Shown: in pieces, positions 46,237 through 54,777 of the stretch
Position numbering within the stretch: position 1 is the stretch's first letter
Layout of the letters: each line of letters begins with the position of its first letter
Assembly: GCA_002368645.1 (NCBI GenBank)
Contig: DFEE01000006.1
Location: 62,001-126,000, forward strand
Origin: Bacteroidales bacterium UBA3810
Lineage (GTDB): Bacteria > Bacteroidota > Bacteroidia > Bacteroidales > Paludibacteraceae
DNA: 64,000 nt
Direction: 5' to 3'
Made by a program: the position numbers and the translations under genes
The notes under the pieces: generated by a model
Seen by the model: only the letters and a program-made list of their open reading frames with translations
Databases searched by the model: none
What the model was told of the DNA's origin: nothing

Positions 46237-46899
46237 ATGACTAAAGAACACAAAGGAGTCATTTACATCCTTACCAATCCATCCTTCAAAGAGTACGTCA
46301 AAATCGGCTACGCGCACGATGTGGAAAAGCGTATCCAACAACTGAACCGTAGCGAGACCGTTCCGTTTGCGTTTCGCGCCTATGCGACCTATGAGGTGGA
46401 TAGCGAGCTGACCGATAAAGAACTGCACAACTTGATTGATAAACTCAATCCGGACCTGCGAACCATTGAAAACTTCGATGGCAAAAAGCGTGTCAAGGAG
46501 TTCTATGAGATGTCTAAAGAGGATGCCTATGCTATCTTGGAGAGTATCGCAAAGATCAGTGGCACGTTAGACCGTCTCAAACGCTGTACGCCTACGGGAA
46601 AGCAACTAAAGGAAGAACAACGTGCAGAAGAAGCCAGAGAAAACGCACGTAGAGGCGCTTTCCGTTTCTCACAAGTGGGTATAACTCCGGGTGAACGTGT
46701 TGTGTTTATTGAGGATGAGACCATTCAGCCGGTAGTTGTAGATGATCGCCATATCGAATACGATGGACAAACAACCTCTTTGTCGGCATTGGCACAGCAG
46801 ATAAAAGGTTTTCACCATCCCGTGCAAGGCACGTTGTGGTTTACTTATAAGGGAGTAAAGTTAACCGAACTCCGCGACAAAATGGAGAAAATGCAGTAA
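46237..46899 (+). CDS. GIY-YIG nuclease-like protein with RAMA/DUF4357-like C-terminus
   Basis: 220 residues. Residues about 6-95 match the GIY-YIG fold of the T5orf172/MUG113 kind: GVIYILTNPSFKEYVKIGYA for the GIY/YIG strands, then RIQQLNRSETVPFAF. After a helical linker, residues about 145-215 (VVVDDRHIEYDGQTTSLSAL, then GTLWFTYKGVKLTELR) resemble the RAMA/DUF4357 domain that accompanies restriction enzymes and methylases. It may cut or recognise modified DNA. Its base composition is closer to the core genome than that of the TIR gene that follows. Confidence 0.72.
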   Translation: MTKEHKGVIYILTNPSFKEYVKIGYAHDVEKRIQQLNRSETVPFAFRAYATYEVDSELTDKELHNLIDKLNPDLRTIENFDGKKRVKEFYEMSKEDAYAILESIAKISGTLDRLKRCTPTGKQLKEEQRAEEARENARRGAFRFSQVGITPGERVVFIEDETIQPVVVDDRHIEYDGQTTSLSALAQQIKGFHHPVQGTLWFTYKGVKLTELRDKMEKMQ

Positions 46900-47010
46900 G
46901 TATTGACGTGATATTGTAGATAATCAAAACCAAATAGAAATTAGGGTTTGTCCATGTAGATCTCAAATAGGAAAAATCTAGAAAAGTAAAACATCGCCCT
47001 ATGTGTAATT

Positions 47011-47889
47011 ATGAATAGTAGTTATTATCAAAATAAGATCAATCAATTGGAGAAGGAGATTGCAGAGTTAGAAAAGAAGATAGCGGCTGAATCCAAAACA
47101 GAGGCAGATAAGTCTTCAAGGATTATCACTATCCAGAGGAGTATTACAAAATATACCTCCGCTTCAACGGCAAGTATGAGGATGCGGCAGATTGAAACTC
47201 TTAATAAGGATATAGTTAAAGCGCAACAAAAACGAGCTGATTTGCAGAAGAAACAAGCTGACAAACGAACACAACGAGCGAAATATGCAATAGATTTACA
47301 ACGTGAGATAGAGAGAGAAAACAAGAAGAGTGTGCTTGAACAAAAGAGAATACAAGACTTATACGAACAAAAAGTAGAGGCTCTGACAAAGTCGTTGAAT
47401 GACGCTCTTATGGCAAAGCAATCGTCTGTAAATTTGTATAACCAAACGGATGATTCAGAATACGACGTTTTTATTTCACATGCTTCTGAAGATAAAACAC
47501 CATTTGTTGAGGAATTAGTAAAAGCCTTGCAGGATAAGGATGTAAAAGTTTGGTATGATAGTTTAAGTATCGCTTGGGGAGATTCTTTGAGAAAACAAAT
47601 TGACGACGGGTTGAAAAAATCAAGATTTGGTATAGTAGTCCTTTCTGAAAATTATATTAAAAAGGGATGGACACAATATGAGCTGGATGGGTTATTTGAT
47701 ATAGAGATGACAAAAGGGAAGACCATTTTGCCCATTTGGCACAATATAACCAAACAACAGGTAATGGATTTTAGTCCAACGCTTGCTGGGAGAAAAGCGT
47801 TAACTTCTGCGACAATGACAGCTGAAGAAATCGCAGATACATTTGTAGAACTTATTAAATCGTACGATAATGATAAAACAAATCATTGA
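47011..47889 (+). CDS. Coiled-coil TIR-domain protein
   Basis: 292 residues. Residues 1-140 are a long, Lys/Glu/Gln-rich coiled coil (LEKEIAELEKKIAAESKTEA, LQREIERENKKSVLEQKRI). Residues about 149-285 are a TIR domain: YDVFISHASEDKTPFVEELV, VWYDSLSIAWGDSLRKQI, and GWTQYELDGLF, in which Glu224 is the expected catalytic residue of NAD-cleaving TIR domains. Bacterial TIR proteins deplete NAD or make cyclic ADP-ribose signals in anti-phage defence. The last 20 nt overlap the mod gene, linking it to the type III system. Confidence 0.88.
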   Translation: MNSSYYQNKINQLEKEIAELEKKIAAESKTEADKSSRIITIQRSITKYTSASTASMRMRQIETLNKDIVKAQQKRADLQKKQADKRTQRAKYAIDLQREIERENKKSVLEQKRIQDLYEQKVEALTKSLNDALMAKQSSVNLYNQTDDSEYDVFISHASEDKTPFVEELVKALQDKDVKVWYDSLSIAWGDSLRKQIDDGLKKSRFGIVVLSENYIKKGWTQYELDGLFDIEMTKGKTILPIWHNITKQQVMDFSPTLAGRKALTSATMTAEEIADTFVELIKSYDNDKTNH

Positions 47890-49792
47890 GAATAATGCGG
47901 AAGTGAAACCTAATTCTCAGAAATTAGAGGCATTGAAAGAACACTTTGCAGGATGTTTTACTGCTGAAGGCGCATTTGATATTGAGCGTTTCAAAGCTCT
48001 GATGAAAGATGAGGTGAATATCAGTAACGAGGGTTATTCTCTTGATTTTCTTGGTAAGAACTATGCTAATCTGATTGCATCCGTAGATACTACAACTGTT
48101 ATTGAACCGGATTTGGAGCATAATAACAAACCCGAGAACAAGGACAGTGAGAATATCTATATTAGTGGTGATAACCTTGATGCGTTGAAACATCTGTTAA
48201 AATCGTACGCAGGACAGGTGAAGTGCATTTACATTGATCCGCCATATAATACGGGTAGTGACGGATTTGTATATAATGATAACTTCCGTTTTACGTCAGA
48301 GGAATTGGAGAAAAAACTGAGCATAGACGAGGAAGAAGCAAAACACATACTTGATTTGACTTCGCGGGGCAGTAGTACTCATTCCGCATGGCTGATGTTT
48401 ATGTCTCCAAGGCTTCAATTAGCTCGCGAACTATTATCGAAAGATGGTGTTATTTTTATTTCCATTGACGATAACGAACAAGCAAATTTGAAACTGCTTT
48501 GCGATTACGTGTTTGGTGAGGAAAATTTTTTAGCGAATTTAACGAGACGAACTAAAAGTGGTGGCGGTTCTGCCGCTGATGCTTTTGCTGTTGAAAACGA
48601 TTATATACTGGTATATGCTCGTGATGCAGAGAAACTAGGAAGTCTTTATATTCCATTTACAGAAGAATACTTAAAGCGATATAAAGAAGAGGATGAGATT
48701 GGGAAATACTTTTGGGATACAATGTCGCGTTCTTGTACGGGCACAAAACCATATCTTATTGAGGCACCGGATGGAACCATGCTTGAAGGTAATTGGTTTA
48801 AAAGTGAAGATACCTATTTAAAAGAAAAAGAAGCAGGTGATATTCGTATTATTAAAAAATCAGATGGAACATGGTCGGTTCAGTTTAAGCAACGAATTGC
48901 AGAAGGAAAAAAACTTCGTTCAATCTTAATTGAGGAAGTTATTCGCAGAGACCTTTTAGGAAATGATGTCAAATCAACTCAAGAAGATCTAGAAATATTA
49001 GGGATGGGAGGATTATTCTCTAACCCGAAGACAGTTTTTCTTTTGAATTACTTACTACAATTAATTGCAGGTGATAGTAATTATATAGTGGATTTCTTTT
49101 CTGGAAGTGCAACAACTGCAGAGGCTGTTTTTCAGAACAATATTTCGCTGATGAAGAAAAACCACTTTATCATGGTTCAATTGCCTGAAAATCTGGATGA
49201 ATCAGCAAGAAAGGCAACAGGAGTAACGAAGGCAACTTTAGAACGCGATATTAATTTCTTGGACGATAATAATTATCCTCATACTTTGGATTATATAGGC
49301 TTTGAACGTATTAAGCGAGCTGCAGCCAAAATAAAATCTGAAAATCCGTTATTTGCAGGAGATATAGGATTTAAACACTATACCTTAAAAGAAATACCGG
49401 AAAATGTATTAGACAAGATGGTGGAATTCAATCCTAAAGTATCGGAGTTTGGCAAAAATTGGCTGGAGTTGTTTGGGCGTGAGACTGTTTTGGAAACATG
49501 GAAAGTGCGAGACGGGTATGGAATGAACGCCAAGATAGAGTCGGTCAAATTGGCTGATTATACCGCCTACCAATGTGGAGACCACCTTTATCTGACAGAT
49601 GCAGACATGAGTGATGAAGCTATTACAGCTTTGGTGGATAAGTATGGAGAACAAACAGCTTGGGGACCTCATTATATAGTGTTGTTCGGATATAGTTTCA
49701 ACTTCGGTGCTACTGATGCATTGAAGAAGAATCTTCCTTTACTGAATGAAGGAGAAAAACAAATAAAGATAAATATTGATATCAGGTATTAA
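47870..49792 (+). CDS. Type III restriction-modification DNA methyltransferase (Mod)
   Basis: 640 residues, normal for Mod. The catalytic motif is DPPYNTG (about 123-129), followed by the target-recognition region (about 220-380) and the SAM-binding motif FFSGSATTAEAVFQ (about 407-420), the order of beta-class N6-adenine methylases. Mod recognises a short asymmetric site and methylates one strand; with Res it forms the restriction complex. No simple-sequence repeat suggesting phase variation was seen. It is A+T-rich compared with the flanking core genes. Confidence 0.93.
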   Translation: MIKQIIENNAEVKPNSQKLEALKEHFAGCFTAEGAFDIERFKALMKDEVNISNEGYSLDFLGKNYANLIASVDTTTVIEPDLEHNNKPENKDSENIYISGDNLDALKHLLKSYAGQVKCIYIDPPYNTGSDGFVYNDNFRFTSEELEKKLSIDEEEAKHILDLTSRGSSTHSAWLMFMSPRLQLARELLSKDGVIFISIDDNEQANLKLLCDYVFGEENFLANLTRRTKSGGGSAADAFAVENDYILVYARDAEKLGSLYIPFTEEYLKRYKEEDEIGKYFWDTMSRSCTGTKPYLIEAPDGTMLEGNWFKSEDTYLKEKEAGDIRIIKKSDGTWSVQFKQRIAEGKKLRSILIEEVIRRDLLGNDVKSTQEDLEILGMGGLFSNPKTVFLLNYLLQLIAGDSNYIVDFFSGSATTAEAVFQNNISLMKKNHFIMVQLPENLDESARKATGVTKATLERDINFLDDNNYPHTLDYIGFERIKRAAAKIKSENPLFAGDIGFKHYTLKEIPENVLDKMVEFNPKVSEFGKNWLELFGRETVLETWKVRDGYGMNAKIESVKLADYTAYQCGDHLYLTDADMSDEAITALVDKYGEQTAWGPHYIVLFGYSFNFGATDALKKNLPLLNEGEKQIKINIDIRY

Positions 49793-49801
49793 ATAAATCA
49801 T

Positions 49802-52798
49802 ATGGACATCATACTCCAAGCCGGATTACCGCACCAGCAAATACCTGTTGAACGTTTAGCTGATGTTTTTAAAAGGACGCATCTGGATGCGCCTGTTAAA
49901 CCATACGAGAATCCTCAAATAGACTTTGCGGATGGAACAATGGAAAATAATATCCGCGAGATCATTTCTACACAAGAAATGCAGCCATATAACCGCAAGG
50001 TGGCACTACCGGAAAACGGGGTTCTGAATCTTGATATTAAGATGGAGACAGGTACAGGTAAGACATATGTTTATACTCACTCCATTTATGAACTTCACAA
50101 GCAATACGGATTCAACAAGTTTGTTGTTATGGTTCATTCGTTGCCAATCAAGTCAGGAGCAGTACAATTTATTAGCGATCCATATGTACAACGTCATTTC
50201 CGTGATACTTTGGGCTATGGAACGGAGATAGAATTATGCGAGGTCTCTGCTTTGAAGAAAAAGAAGAAGGGACACAACTATTTTCCGTCATCAGTACGTG
50301 ACTTTGTAAATGGTTCCTGCCAAAACAAAAATAGGATTTATGTTCTTATCGTTAACCAACAGTTGCTTCAGAAAGGCAAACTTTTGGATAAAAAGGACTA
50401 TGACATAGCTGTGCAAGGTTTTGTGCGCCCGTTAGATGCGATAAAGGCTACGCGTCCTGTCATGATAATTGACGAGCCTCACCGTTTTGAACGTAGCAAT
50501 ACAACATACAAACGTATTTTGAGTGAGATTGCACCTCAGTGTATTATCCGTTTTGGCGCCACTTTTCCTGAAATAACGGAAACAACCAATAAAAAGAAAG
50601 AAAGGAAAAAAGATTATCTCAACTTGCTCTATAACTTGACTGCGTGTGACGCATTTAATCAGAATCTTATCAAGGGCGTTGCCAAAGAACATTTCAATCC
50701 AACGACTTCGGAAAACGAGAAGGTGAGAATTGTCTCGATAAAAGGCAAAGAAAGTGTAATTATGCATTTTACGAGTAAGAATCATTCCCAGCGCTATGAG
50801 TTATATAGTGGTGATTCTCTCGGAATGATGAGTGAGCACCTATCCGGAGTAACTATCAGCGGTATTAGTAATTCGGAAGTGGAACTGTCTAATGGTCAGA
50901 CAAAGCATGTGGGAGATGAGTTTTCTGCGGATATTTATAGTCTTTCTTATCAGGAAAACATGATAAAGATGGCTATACAACGCCATTTTGAAACGGAACG
51001 TTCGCTGTTTCATCGGGAAAGCAAGATAAAAACACTGGCTTTGTTCTTTATAGACAATATTGATTCTTTTCGTGGAGATGAGGAAGGAAAGAATGCGTGG
51101 CTACGTGACATTTTTGATAAGTGGTTGGAATATCAGCTAAAGGAAGAACTAAAAAACACGGAAAACTCGCCGGAGTATAATGATTATTTGAGAGCAAGTC
51201 TTAATGACATAGCAGGATGCCGTGCCGGCTATTTTGCGAAAGACAATAGCGATAGTGATGAAGCTATTGCAGAGGAGGTGGATGACATTTTGCGCAACAA
51301 GAAAAAACTTCTGTCTTTTAAGAATGAAAAAGGGCAATGGAATGTGCGACGTTTCTTGTTTTCGAAATGGACATTAAAAGAAGGGTGGGATAATCCGAAT
51401 GTATTTACTATTGCAAAACTTCGCTCTAGCGGAAGCGAGACAAGCAAACTGCAGGAAGTCGGACGAGGGCTACGTTTACCGGTGGATGAATACGGAAATA
51501 GAACAACTAGTCAGGATTTTATGCTGAACTATATTGTGGACTTTACGGAAAAGGACTTTGCAGACAAACTGGTGCGTGAAATAAATGGCGATGTAGTAAA
51601 GACGATGGAGCATATTATTTTGAATAGCGATGAACTTGAACGTGTCGCGAAGATACGTGGTTTGGAAGATAGCCTAGAGTTGTTAATGGAAATGAAGAAA
51701 AAGGCATTGGTAATAATGAAGGGCTCCAATTTTATTGTCATTGATGATAAAATAATGGAGTTTAAAAACCTATATCCTGAATTTGAACTGGATACCTTAA
51801 ACCTGAATCGTGTCGTAGACAGAAATGTGACAAGCAATCGGTTAATGGTCAAGATACGCAAAGCCAATTATCAGAAAATAGAATCTCTTTGGGAGGAAAT
51901 AAATAAGAAGTACCTGATGTTCTATCAGAAAGATATTGACAAAGAAATAGAAAAGGCATTGCCATCTATATTAGAAAATGACGTTTTTGCACGGATGTCT
52001 GTTTCTTCAGAGCGTTCGGCAATTCAAATAAATCAAGATGGCGCATTTGTAGTGACAGAGGCAAATGTTACGTATATGGTATCAGAAAGAAACTTGCCGT
52101 ATAATGAGTTTCTTAAACGCGCCAACAAAGAAACTGCTATCCCTATAGGTATAATCCACAAAGCAATATGTGACTATGCTAAAAATCATGAAGGATTTAA
52201 CAATGAATTGATTAACGATATATCATTGTCCCAATTTATCGAGAGATTCAGAGATTGGAAGATAGAGAAATTAGGTGGTTGCATATCATACAAGCAAGCT
52301 AATTACCGAACCAAAACAACTGCTCTAACAAAAGAAGATGGCAGTGTAAGGGATGAAGTTGTTATGGGACGAATTGGAAAGAAAACAGATGATTCCAAAA
52401 CTCCGGCGGAGTATTTATATGAACCGATAGCTTATGACTCTCCTTTGGAAAAAGCCAATATATTAGACAAGATTGATGTGGCAGAATTGATTGTGTACGG
52501 CAAAATTCCAAGCAGTAGTATTCGAATCCCGACTATTACTGATGAGACATATTCACCTGACTTTATGTATATCGTGAAAAGGAAAGATGGTACGATATCA
52601 ATGAATGTTGTCATAGAGACTAAGGATGTCAACCAGGAAACGGAACTCCGTCCTAAGGAGAGTGCCAAGATTGATTGCGCCAAGATATTTTTTGAGCAAA
52701 TTTCCAAAGATAATCCATCGTTACCAATAAGTTTTGAAAGACAAATCAAAAGGCAGAAGATGAATGATATAATAGACAGATTGATGACATCAAAATAA
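49802..52798 (+). CDS. Type III restriction enzyme subunit (Res)
   Basis: 998 residues. The superfamily-2 helicase core has METGTGKTYVY (Walker A, about 80-90), DEPHRFE (about 223-229, the DEAD box) and VGRGLRLPVD (motif VI, about 553-562). The C-terminal nuclease has the PD...ExK arrangement in SPDFMYIVKRK and VVIETKD (about 917-942). It cuts when two unmodified sites meet. It begins 9 nt after mod, and all motifs look intact, so the system is probably active. Confidence 0.93.
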   Translation: MDIILQAGLPHQQIPVERLADVFKRTHLDAPVKPYENPQIDFADGTMENNIREIISTQEMQPYNRKVALPENGVLNLDIKMETGTGKTYVYTHSIYELHKQYGFNKFVVMVHSLPIKSGAVQFISDPYVQRHFRDTLGYGTEIELCEVSALKKKKKGHNYFPSSVRDFVNGSCQNKNRIYVLIVNQQLLQKGKLLDKKDYDIAVQGFVRPLDAIKATRPVMIIDEPHRFERSNTTYKRILSEIAPQCIIRFGATFPEITETTNKKKERKKDYLNLLYNLTACDAFNQNLIKGVAKEHFNPTTSENEKVRIVSIKGKESVIMHFTSKNHSQRYELYSGDSLGMMSEHLSGVTISGISNSEVELSNGQTKHVGDEFSADIYSLSYQENMIKMAIQRHFETERSLFHRESKIKTLALFFIDNIDSFRGDEEGKNAWLRDIFDKWLEYQLKEELKNTENSPEYNDYLRASLNDIAGCRAGYFAKDNSDSDEAIAEEVDDILRNKKKLLSFKNEKGQWNVRRFLFSKWTLKEGWDNPNVFTIAKLRSSGSETSKLQEVGRGLRLPVDEYGNRTTSQDFMLNYIVDFTEKDFADKLVREINGDVVKTMEHIILNSDELERVAKIRGLEDSLELLMEMKKKALVIMKGSNFIVIDDKIMEFKNLYPEFELDTLNLNRVVDRNVTSNRLMVKIRKANYQKIESLWEEINKKYLMFYQKDIDKEIEKALPSILENDVFARMSVSSERSAIQINQDGAFVVTEANVTYMVSERNLPYNEFLKRANKETAIPIGIIHKAICDYAKNHEGFNNELINDISLSQFIERFRDWKIEKLGGCISYKQANYRTKTTALTKEDGSVRDEVVMGRIGKKTDDSKTPAEYLYEPIAYDSPLEKANILDKIDVAELIVYGKIPSSSIRIPTITDETYSPDFMYIVKRKDGTISMNVVIETKDVNQETELRPKESAKIDCAKIFFEQISKDNPSLPISFERQIKRQKMNDIIDRLMTSK

Positions 52799-52895
52799 AC
52801 TATTGTTGGTGATATAGACGAAATAATAAAATTGGACAATATAAGTTTTTCAAAGATGATATATAACGAAAGGATTAATAGAGATTTTGTATAAT

Positions 52896-53000
52896 ATGCG
52901 AAACTCGCTTTTCTATGGAGAACTGATACCCAATAAAGGTGCCAACAAAATATACGGTGTTGCATACAAGATACTACGTGAATTGATAGAGGTTTTGTAA
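52896..53000 (+). CDS. Possible 34-residue ORF after res
   Basis: ATG at 52896, stop at 52998. The 34 residues run MRNSLFYGELIPNKG, then a helix-like IYGVAYKILRELIEVL. It fills most of the gap between Res and the AlbA_2 gene. It could be a real small protein, a gene fragment or chance; nothing but position and frame supports it. Confidence 0.25.
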   Translation: MRNSLFYGELIPNKGANKIYGVAYKILRELIEVL

Positions 53001-53014
53001 GAACTTTAAGAATT

Positions 53015-53950
53015 ATGGACTTTTACAATCAAGATAATTATTCGTTTAGTGATATTAAAAACCTCATTAAAAATGAGGTAGAAGAAAGTATACACCTTGA
53101 TTACAAAGAAGCAAGGGCATTAGGAAAAGACGATCCGAAAAAAGCAGAAATCACAAAAGATGTTTCTGCTTTTGCAAATTCTGACGGAGGAGTAATTGTT
53201 TATGGAGTAGCCGAAGAAAATCACAAGCCCAAAGAGATTACTCCTATTGATGGAAAGACATTTACAAAAGAATGGTTGGAAAATATAATACAACAGATTC
53301 AACCACGGATAGATGGTGTAAAGATTTTCCCGATTAGAATTGACGGTAATATCGAGAAGTCTGTATATGTTGTGCAGATTCCAAGAAGTGCTAACGCTCC
53401 TCACATGGCAAAAAATCATTGCTATTATAAGCGTATAAATTTCCAATCTGTGCCGATGGAAGATTATGAAGTTAAAGACGTATATAATAGAGTGACAACG
53501 CCTAATTTAATAATAGATGGATGCACATTCTATAAGGAAAGCGAGGATGCGCATAAGGTTATATACTCTTTATCAGCTGCTGTATTGAACCAAGGGAACC
53601 GAGCCTGTGAGTCCTATAAATTAAATTTTTATATCAATAATGTACAATATTGCAACATATCACATCAAACAGTAGATATCCGAGACCATTACACGGTTAT
53701 GGAGGCTAATAGGATTAAGTTGAGTTCTTTCTCTAAAGAACCAATATTTCCTAATGAGCTGTTAGATATAGGACGATATCAAATAACAGTAGAAAAGAGA
53801 TATAATGAAGTTTTTCATGAAAACCTTGTAATACATATGATTTTGTTCTATGTGGGAGGAAAAAAAGAACTCGCTTTCATCCCTTCCACGAAAGACTTTG
53901 TTGAAGGAGAAGAAAAGATCATAAAAGAATTAAAGAAGAGGATGCTATAA
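53015..53950 (+). CDS. AlbA_2 (Schlafen-type) domain protein
   Basis: 311 residues. The AlbA_2 fold at the start (about 20-145) is recognised by EESIHLDYKEARALG and ITKDVSAFANSDGGVIVYGV, then IPRSANAPHMAKNHCYYKR. The second half (about 160-300) is beta-rich and unfamiliar. AlbA_2 domains occur in Schlafen-like proteins, in regulators and in several defence genes; some cut RNA or bind ATP or nucleic acid. It follows the type III system directly and shares its A+T-rich composition, so it may belong to it. Confidence 0.75.
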   Translation: MDFYNQDNYSFSDIKNLIKNEVEESIHLDYKEARALGKDDPKKAEITKDVSAFANSDGGVIVYGVAEENHKPKEITPIDGKTFTKEWLENIIQQIQPRIDGVKIFPIRIDGNIEKSVYVVQIPRSANAPHMAKNHCYYKRINFQSVPMEDYEVKDVYNRVTTPNLIIDGCTFYKESEDAHKVIYSLSAAVLNQGNRACESYKLNFYINNVQYCNISHQTVDIRDHYTVMEANRIKLSSFSKEPIFPNELLDIGRYQITVEKRYNEVFHENLVIHMILFYVGGKKELAFIPSTKDFVEGEEKIIKELKKRML

Positions 53951-54007
53951 AATAAGGGCAAGGCAATTATTACATATTTGTTAAACGGTGAGCAAACAAA
54001 TCAACAA

Positions 54008-54228
54008 ATGAAATTATATCATTATACTACATTTTCTAATTTTTGCTCCATATGGATACAGCAAAAACTGATGTTCTCTACATGGACGAATTGTAATGAT
54101 GTATATGAACGGAAGAAAATTTATAATTTCACGCAACAGAGCAAAGAGTATAATTAAATGAGTTTAATATATTTGAATATGAGGAACTACAAGAAGAAAT
54201 GAGACAATGGAAGTTTTCACCAACATAA
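54008..54228 (+). pseudogene. Remnant of a DUF2971-like gene
   Basis: An ATG at 54008 opens a 49-codon frame (MKLYHYTTFSNFCSIW, FSTWTNCNDVYERKK) that looks like the start of DUF2971 proteins (LYHYTxFxxL…LxFSxxxxxNDxxE), which are normally several hundred residues long. After the stop (54155), a further coding-like fragment in another frame (EYEELQEEMRQWKFSPT) ends at 54228. The gene appears truncated or deleted. The family call rests on a short stretch. Confidence 0.45.
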
Positions 54229-54243
54229 TATATTCATAGGAAT

Positions 54244-54281
54244 AACGCGCTATCCTGGAGTAGTGCGTTTTCTTTTTATTT
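54244..54281 (+). terminator. Intrinsic terminator closing the accessory region
   Basis: AACGCGCTA (54244-54252) pairs with TAGTGCGTT (54261-54269) across an 8-nt loop (one G-U pair), followed by TTCTTTTTATTT. Confidence 0.85.
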
Positions 54282-54386
54282 GCTTGTCAGAACTTACGCG
54301 GATATAACCATATATCATAATCCATATTTTTTGCTCTCCAATAAACATACCATATCCATGCCATTCTCTTAGATTCTTCGAGTTTT

Positions 54387-54526
54387 CCAGACTATCAGTC
54401 TGGTTGCTTTGTTCATTTTGTTGGATATTATCCGGCGTCCTTTGTCTATTAGTCCGGAATCTTATTCCGATTGTATTATTTGCCAGTCTCTTTCTTCGTC
54501 TGTTTTGTCCAAATTGAATTTGGACA
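54387..54526. repeat. Cluster of perfect inverted repeats
   Basis: Three short perfect dyads lie within 140 bp: CCAGACT-ATC-AGTCTGG (54387-54403), CGGAAT-CTT-ATTCCG (about 54455-54469) and the 21-bp TGTCCAAATT-G-AATTTGGACA (54506-54526). None is followed by a clear T-run except weakly the first. Downstream (54555-54670) the phrase ATCGACAAAA or TCGGCAAAAA recurs four times. The stretch 54282-54617 has no convincing gene. Regulator sites, decayed mobile-element ends or recombination sites are possible. Confidence 0.5.
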
Positions 54527-54617
54527 TCCCTACCTTCACACCCGCTAACGCCTTAATCGACAAAAAGTAACAAATTTCTGCTCTTAATCGACAAAATCTG
54601 ACATATATCGGCAAAAA

Positions 54618-54752
54618 ATGCAGATAATTCGCATTTTCTTGTCCAAAAACTTGCCGGTGTCGGCAAAAATAGTGTCTTTGCAGCGGATTGGACTTCTCAC
54701 CGCACAAGACCAATACAAGTCGTTGTTGGACTACTTCAAAGTGAAATACTAA
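54618..54752 (+). CDS. Possible 44-residue ORF or gene tail
   Basis: ATG at 54618, stop at 54750. The 44 residues (MQIIRIFLSKNLPVSAKIV, QRIGLLTAQDQYKSLLDYF, KVKY) look like the ordinary C-terminal end of a larger protein rather than random sequence, but the frame is closed upstream. It may be the tail of a deleted gene. Not recognised. Confidence 0.3.
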   Translation: MQIIRIFLSKNLPVSAKIVSLQRIGLLTAQDQYKSLLDYFKVKY

Positions 54753-54777
54753 AACGAGCTTTATACCCAAAAAAGAT

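Noticed and set aside
43769..54228. Prophage or integrative element
   Set aside because: No integrase, transposase, phage structural or conjugation genes and no tRNA-adjacent attachment repeat were seen; described only as an accessory, defence-like island.
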